This document shows, piece after piece, positions 50,767-64,000 of a stretch of DNA of 64,000 nt; position 1 is the first letter of the stretch; each line of letters opens with the position of its first letter. Under the pieces are notes generated by a model, which was given only the letters and a program-made list of their open reading frames with translations, ran no database searches and was not told where the DNA came from. The DNA comes from CAVQRB01 sp963715055 (GTDB lineage: Bacteria > Pseudomonadota > Alphaproteobacteria > Rhodobacterales > Rhodobacteraceae): contig CAVQRB010000005.1 in the NCBI GenBank assembly GCA_963715055.1, positions 1 to 64,000 on the forward strand, read 5' to 3'. The position numbers were made by a program, and so were the translations under genes.

Positions 50767-52893
50767 TCAGGCGAACTTCGCCTGGATCTCGTCGGAGATG
50801 TTCTGCGGCACCGGTTCGTAATGGTCGAACTGCATTGTGAAGTTCGCACGTCCCGACGACATCGACCGGAGCGTGTTGATGTAGCCGAACATGTTGGCCA
50901 GCGGCACGAAGGCGTCGATCGCGATCGCATTGCCGCGGGTGTCCTGCCCTTGCACTTGTCCGCGACGGGATGTGAGGTCCCCGATGATGCCGCCGGTGTA
51001 CTCTTCCGGGGTCACCACTTCGACCTTCATGATCGGCTCCAGCAGTTTCGCGCCGGCCTTCTTCATGCCTTCGCGCATGCCCATGCGGGCCGCGATCTCG
51101 AAGGCCAGAACCGAAGAGTCCACGTCGTGGAACTTTCCGTCGATCAGTGCCACCTTGAAGTCGATGACCGGGAAGCCTGCGAGCGGACCGGAGTCCATCA
51201 CCGACTTGATCCCTTTTTCGACACCGGGGACATATTCCTTCGGCACCGAACCACCGACGATGCGGGATTCGAAGGAATAGCCCTCGCCCGGCTCGGTCGG
51301 GGTGATGATCATCTTCACCTCGGCGAACTGACCCGACCCACCCGACTGCTTCTTGTGGGTATAGGTGATCTCGGCCTCACGGCTGACGGTCTCACGATAG
51401 GCCACTTGCGGCGCGCCGATATTGGCTTCGACCTTGAACTCACGCTTCAGGCGATCGACGAGAATGTCGAGGTGCAATTCGCCCATGCCCTTCATGATGG
51501 TCTGACCGCTCTCGATATCGGTCTCCACCCGGAAGGAAGGATCTTCGGCGGCCAGACGGGCCAGACCGGCGGACATCTTCTCCTGGTCGGCCTTGGTCTT
51601 GGGCTCGACAGCGATCTCGATCACCGGATCGGGGAAGGTCATGGTTTCCAGAACCACCGGATCGTTCGGGTTGCAGAGCGTGTCGCCCGTGGTGGTGTCT
51701 TTCAGGCCCGCGAGCGCGATGATGTCGCCTGCGAAAGCTTCATCGATCTCTTCACGGTTGTTGGAGTGCATCATCATCATCCGACCGACGCGCTCTTTCT
51801 TGCCCTTGGTCGAGTTCAGAAGGTTGTCGCCCTTCTTGAGCTGGCCCGAGTAGATACGCGTGAAGGTGAGCGAGCCCACGAAGGGGTCGTTCATGATCTT
51901 GAACGCGAGGCCCGAGAAGGCCATGTCGTCATCCGCGCGGCGCGGGATGTTGCGTGTTTCCGTCTCGTCGCCCGGCTTGAAGCCCATGTAGTCGACCACA
52001 TCGAGCGGGCTCGGCAGGTAGTCGATCACGGCATTGAGCAGCGGTTGTACGCCCTTGTTCTTGAAGGCGGAGCCACAGAGCACCGGTATGAACTTGATCG
52101 CCAGCGTGCCCTTGCGGATCAGGCTGCGCAGCGTGTCCACGTCCGGCTCGGCGCCGTCCATGAGATAATTTTCCATGGCGGCATCGTCCATCTCGACGGC
52201 GGTCTCGATGAGCTTGGCGCGCCATTCGTCGGCCAGATCCTTCAGGCTCGCGCGGATCGGCTTCTTGACCCAGCTTGCGCCAAGATCCTCGCCTTCCCAG
52301 ACCCATTCTTCCATGGTCACGAGATCGATCATGCCTTCCAGCTCGGTCTCCGCCCCGATCGGAATCTGGATCGGTGCCGGTGTCGCACCGGTGCGGTCCT
52401 TGATCATCTTGACGCAGTTGAAGAAGTCGGCGCCGATCTTGTCCATCTTGTTGACGAAGACGATGCGCGGCACCTTGTAGCGGTCGGCCTGACGCCACAC
52501 GGTTTCGGTCTGCGGCTCGACGCCGGCGTTGGCGTCCAGCACTGCGACGGCACCGTCAAGCACCGCCAAGGAACGCTCGACCTCGATGGTGAAGTCCACG
52601 TGGCCGGGGGTGTCGATGATGTTCATCCGGTACTTGGTGTCGGACGTGCCCTCGTTGGTGGGCTCTTCCTGGCGCTGCCAGAAGGTCGTGGTCGCAGCCG
52701 AAGTGATCGTGATTCCACGCTCCTGCTCCTGCTCCATCCAGTCCATCGTGGCCGCACCATCGTGCACCTCGCCGATGTTGTGGGACTTGCCCGTGTAGAA
52801 CAGGATGCGTTCGGAGCACGTGGTTTTGCCGGCATCGATGTGAGCCATGATGCCGAAGTTACGGTAGCGCTTGAGCGGATAATCGCGGGCCAT
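50767..52893 (-). CDS. fusA: Translation elongation factor G
   Basis: This 708-residue translocase has G1 AHIDAGKTTCSERILF, switch I QEQERGITITSAATT, G3 DTPGHVDFTIEVER and G4 NKMDK. Domains II to V follow, with FSGLAFKIMNDPFVGSLTFT and the domain IV sequences GSVPKEYVPGVEKGIKS and the C-terminal GYINTLRSMSSGRANFTMQF. Length and order are normal. It follows rpsG by 65 bp within the str unit. Confidence 0.98.
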   Translation of the reverse strand: MARDYPLKRYRNFGIMAHIDAGKTTCSERILFYTGKSHNIGEVHDGAATMDWMEQEQERGITITSAATTTFWQRQEEPTNEGTSDTKYRMNIIDTPGHVDFTIEVERSLAVLDGAVAVLDANAGVEPQTETVWRQADRYKVPRIVFVNKMDKIGADFFNCVKMIKDRTGATPAPIQIPIGAETELEGMIDLVTMEEWVWEGEDLGASWVKKPIRASLKDLADEWRAKLIETAVEMDDAAMENYLMDGAEPDVDTLRSLIRKGTLAIKFIPVLCGSAFKNKGVQPLLNAVIDYLPSPLDVVDYMGFKPGDETETRNIPRRADDDMAFSGLAFKIMNDPFVGSLTFTRIYSGQLKKGDNLLNSTKGKKERVGRMMMMHSNNREEIDEAFAGDIIALAGLKDTTTGDTLCNPNDPVVLETMTFPDPVIEIAVEPKTKADQEKMSAGLARLAAEDPSFRVETDIESGQTIMKGMGELHLDILVDRLKREFKVEANIGAPQVAYRETVSREAEITYTHKKQSGGSGQFAEVKMIITPTEPGEGYSFESRIVGGSVPKEYVPGVEKGIKSVMDSGPLAGFPVIDFKVALIDGKFHDVDSSVLAFEIAARMGMREGMKKAGAKLLEPIMKVEVVTPEEYTGGIIGDLTSRRGQVQGQDTRGNAIAIDAFVPLANMFGYINTLRSMSSGRANFTMQFDHYEPVPQNISDEIQAKFA

Positions 52894-52958
52894 GGGGCTG
52901 CTTCCTCAGGTGAATATCGTCAAATGTGAACAGGCCACCGGATGCGGCCCGCCTTGAT

Positions 52959-53429
52959 TTACCAGCGGTAGTGGCTGAATGCCTTGTTGGCATCGGCCAT
53001 CTTGTGGGTGTCTTCGCGCTTCTTTACGGCTGTTCCGCGGGATTGGACAGCGTCCATAAGCTCGCCTGCGAGGCGCTCTTCCATGGTGTTTTCGTTGCGC
53101 GAGCGCGATGCCTTGATCAGCCAGCGGATGGCCAGGGCTTCACGACGCTCGGGGCGCACTTCGACAGGCACCTGATAGGTCGCACCACCGACGCGGCGCG
53201 AGCGCACTTCGACGGACGGCTTGATGTTGTCCAAGGCTTCGTGGAAGACCTCGATGGGCGCGCGCTTGATCTTGGTCTCGACCCGGGTCAGGGCGGAGTA
53301 GACGATGCGCTCTGCGACCGACTTCTTGCCGTCGATCATCAGGTTGTTCATGAATTTCGTCAGAACCAGATCGCCATATTTGGCGTCCGGCAGGACTTCG
53401 CGTTTTTCGGCTGCGTGGCGACGGGACAT
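52959..53429 (-). CDS. rpsG: 30S ribosomal protein S7
   Basis: This 156-residue protein starts MSRRHAAEKREVLPDAKYGD. It has KFMNNLMIDGKKSVAERIVY, DNIKPSVEVRSRRVGGATYQ and RWLIKASRSRNENTMEERLA. S7 nucleates the 30S head and contacts E-site tRNA. It lies 12 bp after rpsL. The tail ends HKMADANKAFSHYRW. Confidence 0.98.
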   Translation of the reverse strand: MSRRHAAEKREVLPDAKYGDLVLTKFMNNLMIDGKKSVAERIVYSALTRVETKIKRAPIEVFHEALDNIKPSVEVRSRRVGGATYQVPVEVRPERREALAIRWLIKASRSRNENTMEERLAGELMDAVQSRGTAVKKREDTHKMADANKAFSHYRW

Positions 53430-53441
53430 CTCGTATTCCTC

Positions 53442-53813
53442 TTACTTCGGACGCTTCGCGCCGTACTTCGAACGGCGTTGCTTGCGGTCTTTGACGCCTT
53501 GGGTATCCAGAACACCGCGCAGGATGTGGTAGCGGACACCGGGAAGGTCTTTGACACGACCGCCACGGATCAGGACCACGGAGTGCTCCTGAAGGTTGTG
53601 GCTCTCGCCGGGGATGTAGCTGATGACTTCGAAGCCATTGGTCAGACGGACCTTGGCCACTTTCCGCATTGCCGAGTTCGGCTTCTTCGGCGTTGTGGTG
53701 TAGACGCGGGTGCAGACGCCGCGCTTTTGCGGGCATTGCTCAAGGTGTTGCGACTTCGAACGTTTTACTTTTGGCTGCCGCGGCTTGCGGATCAGCTGCT
53801 GGATCGTTGGCAT
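53442..53813 (-). CDS. rpsL: 30S ribosomal protein S12
   Basis: The start at 53813 gives MPTIQQLIRKPRQPKVKRSK, 123 residues. TTPKKPNSAMRKVAKVRLTN carries the decoding-site Lys (the K42/K43 region), and IRGGRVKDLPGVRYHILRG carries the second. Both positions where streptomycin-resistance changes arise are wild type. S12 monitors codon-anticodon pairing. It is first in the str unit rpsL-rpsG-fusA-lipoprotein-tuf, with a leader of about 270 bases. Confidence 0.98.
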   Translation of the reverse strand: MPTIQQLIRKPRQPKVKRSKSQHLEQCPQKRGVCTRVYTTTPKKPNSAMRKVAKVRLTNGFEVISYIPGESHNLQEHSVVLIRGGRVKDLPGVRYHILRGVLDTQGVKDRKQRRSKYGAKRPK

Positions 53814-53956
53814 TCCGGTTTTATCCCCGTGTTGCTCACATATGTGTGCACGGGGCATCCCCCATGCGGTTTCAATTTCAACAGTCTCATGCGTCCACAA
53901 GACCGCCCGGTGCGCGAGAAGCGCGTTTGTTTCTTGCCGCATGTCGATGCGACAAC

Positions 53957-53997
53957 AAAAAAACCGCCTCCGTTTCCGTTCCGAGGAAACGACGCGG
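53957..53997 (-). terminator. Terminator-like hairpin in the rpsL leader
   Basis: On the minus strand a GC-rich stem with CGTTTCC (arm one) and GGAAACG (arm two), extended by CCGC/GCGG, is followed by seven Ts. It lies between the strong predicted promoter at 54093-54121 and the rpsL start, so transcription must pass it to reach rpsL. This suggests premature termination in the leader. Otherwise it might be a leftover terminator of the DMT transporter gene. Confidence 0.65.
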
Positions 53998-54092
53998 TGG
54001 GTTTACAGAGGATCGGGCCGATAGGGGGCCGGATCGTGACCACTACAGTTCTGAAGACCGGAACGGGATGAACCCTCCCCGGCGATAGCGGG

Positions 54093-54121
54093 CGTATAGA
54101 AGGAGTTGCCCCCGGTGTCAA
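54093..54121 (-). promoter_or_regulatory. rpsL: Predicted strong promoter of the str operon
   Basis: On the minus strand TTGACA (54121-54116) and TATACG (54098-54093) are exactly 17 bp apart, the closest match to the sigma-70 consensus in the window. It lies in the 382-bp gap between the DMT transporter stop (54196) and the rpsL start (53813). Confidence 0.75.
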
Positions 54122-54195
54122 CAGCCCCTCCCGCCGATCCGGGCACAAAGGCGGCAGCGTTTTTCCAGCCAGAATTCACAGGGGTTTCGCCCGGA

Positions 54196-55086
54196 TCACC
54201 GCCGCAGGAGAGCCCTTTCGCGATAGAGCGTGAAGAGGCCCGTCGCCACGATGATGCCTGCGCCGATCAGGGTGAGCGGTTTGGGCCAGTCACCGAAAAC
54301 GAGCCAACCGAGGACCAGCGCCCAGATCAGCCCCGTATAGCGGAAGGGCGCCACGAAGGAGACATCGCCCACGCGCATGACCTGGACGGAGAAGAAATAC
54401 CCGCCCACGACGAAGAGGCCCGCGGCGACGATCAGGATCACCATGTCCTGCGATACCGGCTGCCAGGGCGTGCCCAGAGACGCAAGACCCGCGAGCACGA
54501 AGACGGAAGTGGAGGCGCAGAGTGTCACCATCAGCGAGGGAACCGCACGCGAGAGCCTGCGGGTGGCCAGATCCCGGGCGGTGACGCAGAGCACGGAAAT
54601 CAGCGCATAGACCGACCAGATCGAGAAGCCTTCGGGACCGGGGCGCACGATCAGCAACATTCCACAAAAGCCGACGGCGATGGCCAGCATGCGCCGCCAG
54701 CCGATCGTCTCACGAAAGAAGAGCGCCGCGCCCAGCGTGACGGTAAGCGGCAGCACCTGAAGGATCGCGGTGATGTTGGCCAGCGGCATGTTGAGCAGCG
54801 CCGTGACGAAGAAATAGGCCGCCGCCACCTCCGAGGCCGATCGGATGGCAATGAGTTTCCAGTCCCGCCAAGGGATACGCAGATGCAGCGCGCCGCGCGA
54901 CCAGGCGAGGCCAGCGATCAGGGCACTGGCCAGAAGCCCGCGAAGGAAAAGCAACTGGAAGAGCGGCACCTCTCCATTCGTCGCCTTCATCAGCGTGTCG
55001 TTCAACGTGAAACACGCCATGCCCGCGATCATCAGCAGGGCACCGGCAAGGTTCGGCGAAAGCGGCGCGCGCAGGGCCTTGGTCAT
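54196..55086 (-). CDS. DMT-superfamily (EamA) transporter
   Basis: This 296-residue protein has ten predicted membrane helices in two EamA repeats. The first has LAGALLMIAGMACFTLNDTLMKA-type (here LMIAGMACFTLNDTLMKATN) and YFFVTALLNMPLANITAILQ. The second has GGYFFSVQVMRVGDVSFVAP and GLIWALVLGWLVFGDWPKPL. Members export amino acids, drugs or other metabolites; the substrate is unknown. It is a stand-alone gene upstream of the str promoter. Confidence 0.88.
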   Translation of the reverse strand: MTKALRAPLSPNLAGALLMIAGMACFTLNDTLMKATNGEVPLFQLLFLRGLLASALIAGLAWSRGALHLRIPWRDWKLIAIRSASEVAAAYFFVTALLNMPLANITAILQVLPLTVTLGAALFFRETIGWRRMLAIAVGFCGMLLIVRPGPEGFSIWSVYALISVLCVTARDLATRRLSRAVPSLMVTLCASTSVFVLAGLASLGTPWQPVSQDMVILIVAAGLFVVGGYFFSVQVMRVGDVSFVAPFRYTGLIWALVLGWLVFGDWPKPLTLIGAGIIVATGLFTLYRERALLRR

Positions 55087-55159
55087 CTCGATTCATCCTC
55101 AAGCGCCCAGCGTGGCGCTGCGCCGTGAAATGCCCGTGCGCAGGACGGGCGCGTGACGG

Positions 55160-56392
55160 TCAGTGACCCGAAAAGACCAGCACTTGCAATGGCAGAAACA
55201 GCGCGCGAATCCGCAAGCCCGCCGCATGGACGATGCCGACCGTATCGACCACATGCAGATAGACCTTGCGCCAGAAACCCAGACCCGGATCTGCCAGTCG
55301 CTCGTGATTGCTCGTATAGGCATTGGCCAGACAGGTGCTGCCCGGCGGGATGTCGTCGGTCTGGCCCGCATAAAGCGGCTCCATGTAGACCGTGAGCGTG
55401 CCCGGCGCGCCTTGCTGTTGCACGTCCAAAAGGCGATCCGATGGCCGCACCTGACCGGCAGCGATCACATCCTGCACTTCGGTGATCACCATGGGGATAA
55501 CCGTGAAGGGCTTGGAAAGGCAGGTCATCTCGGCAAGGCCGCCTTTCCTCACAACGCCTGTGGATATCTGCTCGAACCCTGCCTGAAAGCGACTGCGCCC
55601 GGCATCGGTAGGCACCAGCACAGCGGCGGGCCGGAACACTGGGTTGACGATATCGCCGACACGCAGGGTCATTTGCTCCACTGTGCCGGATACTCCGGCA
55701 TAGACGGTCAGCTTCGATATCTCATTCTCCGCCTGCTCCAGTGCCGCGACCGCACTGGCCCGCTGTGCCGGCAGGAGCAGGCTGATGTTCTGCTCCGCCG
55801 CCGTCACTCCGGCGCGTGCGGCGTCGATCGCCCCTTGTCTCAGGTCCACCTCGTTCTGCAGCACCTCGACATCGCGCGCTGAGACTGCAGAGGAGCCCCG
55901 CGCCTGCAGCGTCGCCTGCCGGTTAAGGTCTTCAAGCGCCTGAGCGTAAGCGGCTTTCGCCTGATCAAGCGCTCCATTGGCGGAAGCCAGTTCGGAATCT
56001 GCGAGCACGAGCGCGGCATCGACTTCGGCGATTCTGCGACGCGCGGTCTCGGCTGCGGCTTCCTGGGAGGAGGCGTCCATCCGGAAGATAGGCGCGCCCG
56101 CCTCGATCCGCTGGTTGTTCTCCACATAAACTTCATCGACCCGCCCGGGGGATTCCGACAGGACTGTCACCGTACGAAAGAAGGAAGCAACATTGGTCGC
56201 GCTCGGGTGGTAGTAGAAGACGATGGTGATCATCCCGATGGTCAGCATCGCACAAAGCGTGATGCCCCAGCGCAATTCGTACCAGACCGTGAAAAACGTG
56301 ATATGCTCGCCCCAGACCTTGCCTTGAAAACGGCGGCGCAGCAGGTAGTCGGGCAAAATGGTCACGACAGAACACAAGAGCAGTTCCAGCAT
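55160..56392 (-). CDS. HlyD-family membrane fusion-like protein
   Basis: This 410-residue protein has two N-terminal hydrophobic segments (about 1-15 and 43-63) and a split biotinyl-lipoyl/HlyD core. The first beta part is SPGRVDEVYVENNQRIEAGA, and a coiled coil of about 120 residues is rich in Ala/Gln/Glu (AAETARRRIAEVDAALVLAD). The returning strand is VSGTVEQMTLRVGDIVNP, as in adaptor subunits of efflux systems. Its C-terminus is unusual: after a CLANAYTSNHERLADPGLGF region it ends in an amphipathic segment. No pump or outer membrane channel is adjacent. It starts right after the stop of the small membrane protein (TAAATG). Confidence 0.8.
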   Translation of the reverse strand: MLELLLCSVVTILPDYLLRRRFQGKVWGEHITFFTVWYELRWGITLCAMLTIGMITIVFYYHPSATNVASFFRTVTVLSESPGRVDEVYVENNQRIEAGAPIFRMDASSQEAAAETARRRIAEVDAALVLADSELASANGALDQAKAAYAQALEDLNRQATLQARGSSAVSARDVEVLQNEVDLRQGAIDAARAGVTAAEQNISLLLPAQRASAVAALEQAENEISKLTVYAGVSGTVEQMTLRVGDIVNPVFRPAAVLVPTDAGRSRFQAGFEQISTGVVRKGGLAEMTCLSKPFTVIPMVITEVQDVIAAGQVRPSDRLLDVQQQGAPGTLTVYMEPLYAGQTDDIPPGSTCLANAYTSNHERLADPGLGFWRKVYLHVVDTVGIVHAAGLRIRALFLPLQVLVFSGH

Positions 56393-56743
56393 TTACTGAC
56401 GGTCCCGGCCAGCGAGATTCTGGAGCGTCTGTGCGATGGAATTCAGCGGTGTCACGATGTCAGGCGGCCGGAAGGCGGCCAGAACCAGGGCCACGACCCA
56501 GAAGATGTTGTTGTGGGTAAAGAGCGCCAGCATGGCGAGCAGGCTGATGAGCTGCAATTGCGTACTGTTGCCCTTGTGCGCCATGCGTTCGGGCATGGCA
56601 TGCAGGGTGAAATAGGCCACACCCAGAATGAGGATGATGCCCACGACGAAGAAGATCATTACCGTGAAAAGATGGTCACTGCCATCGGCACCGGCGAAAT
56701 AGCGCGGCAGGTGTTCGGGTGCCATGGGGTGGATGTCGGCCAT
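56393..56743 (-). CDS. Small two-helix membrane protein upstream of the HlyD-like gene
   Basis: AGGA lies 10 bases before ATG 56743, giving 116 residues. Two or three hydrophobic segments (VMIFFVVGIILILGVAYFTL and LISLLAMLALFTHNNIFWVV) are separated by a short charged loop. No firm family is recognised; it resembles small proteins paired with HlyD/EmrA-like adaptors (YiaW/YibI type). The stop is directly followed by the next start, so the pair is co-translated. Confidence 0.65.
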   Translation of the reverse strand: MADIHPMAPEHLPRYFAGADGSDHLFTVMIFFVVGIILILGVAYFTLHAMPERMAHKGNSTQLQLISLLAMLALFTHNNIFWVVALVLAAFRPPDIVTPLNSIAQTLQNLAGRDRQ

Positions 56744-56912
56744 CTCGCGCATGTCCTGTGCTGGTCGCCTTTACACTTAGCGCGTCGCGCACGGGGATGC
56801 CAAGCCTGTTCGACGCCGCACGGCGTTCGCTACATGCGGGTTTGTTTCGGTCTGCAGCCTTCGGGGACAGGAAACCGGCCGTGATCCCTTGGGCTGGACA
56901 GCCTCAAGAATG

Positions 56913-56948
56913 AAAAAGCCCCGGCAGAGCGTCTCTGCCGGGGCTTTT
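56913..56948. terminator. Bidirectional terminator after rpoC
   Basis: AAAGCCCCGGCAGAG (56915-56929) pairs perfectly with CTCTGCCGGGGCTTT (56933-56947) over a CGT loop. It is followed by T-runs on both strands (TTTTCTTTTC on plus, TTTTTCATT on minus). It starts 20 bp past the rpoC stop and separates rpoBC from the 116-residue membrane protein gene. Confidence 0.93.
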
Positions 56949-56966
56949 CTTTTCAACTCAGCGCGA

Positions 56967-61218
<4,252 letters not shown>

Positions 61219-61289
61219 ATCCTTGAAAGGGGAGCGTTGGGAGACGAGGGCGGCGAGGTGCGCAAGCCGCGCACCTCACGAAACGCCCG

Positions 61290-64000
<2,711 letters not shown>

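Noticed and set aside
50293..52929. Plus-strand open frame of 878 codons opposite fusA
   Set aside because: Antisense to a complete, highly conserved fusA. The product has no domain, and its His/Arg/Asp-rich composition is typical of GC-rich complementary frames.

Overview
The window is about 64 kb of GC-rich alphaproteobacterial chromosome, most like a marine Rhodobacteraceae (Roseobacter group). This rests on gene order and family likeness only: a bztABCD-type glutamate/glutamine/aspartate/asparagine transporter, an ATP12-type F1 assembly factor, a VPLPA-CTERM protein, rpmH-rnpA-yidD followed by ttcA and yidC, and the layout of the ribosomal-protein locus. No database search was possible.

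Layout. (1) 1-3083: the edge of an accessory region. It holds a frameshifted AAA/TPR regulator, an AlpA-type excisionase/regulator relic with an in-frame amber codon, and tRNA-Arg(ACG), a common integration target. (2) 3148-6742 (minus): TVP38 membrane protein, Lpd/MerA-like flavoprotein and histidine kinase. (3) 6943-17257 (mostly plus): rpmH, rnpA, yidD, ttcA, an EAL-domain c-di-GMP phosphodiesterase, yidC, MOSC protein, engB, argB, fatty-acid-hydroxylase-like protein, ferredoxin-like protein and SixA-like phosphatase. (4) 17261-21861 (minus): the bzt transporter with its promoter and an attenuator after bztA. (5) 21930-27460 (minus): degP/Q, rarA, crcB, rluC, a HAD phosphatase and ATP12 in one tight cluster. 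(6) 27543-54121 (minus): the whole str-S10-spc-alpha ribosomal locus, from rpsL to rplQ. (7) 54196-56743: a DMT transporter, a HlyD-like protein and a small membrane protein. (8) 56913-64000: rpoC, then rpoB running off the end.

The most unusual part is region 6. The order of core genes is conserved, but the block is cut at several junctions by non-ribosomal genes: fusA|tuf (lipoprotein), rplW|rplB (VPLPA-CTERM protein and a membrane-anchored protein), rplP|rpmC (three small genes, one a putative 2OG-Fe(II) oxygenase), rpmD|rplO (Gfa-like enzyme and a secreted protein) and adk|rpsM (an AT-richer gene). Many cuts carry a hairpin terminator on one side and a recognisable promoter (TTGAC/TTGCC/TTGAT, 17 bp, TAnnnG) on the other, so one long operon has become several transcription units. 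The rplW|rplB cut keeps a footprint: a second copy of the last codons of rplW plus its terminator.

Two single-base problems need checking against reads. rpoC, an essential gene, has one extra base near 59072. The EAL gene has no stop and reads in frame into yidC, probably through one extra T near 10981. Both may be sequencing errors. I found no CRISPR array, complete insertion sequence, rRNA or intact prophage, and no convincing wholly new multi-gene system.
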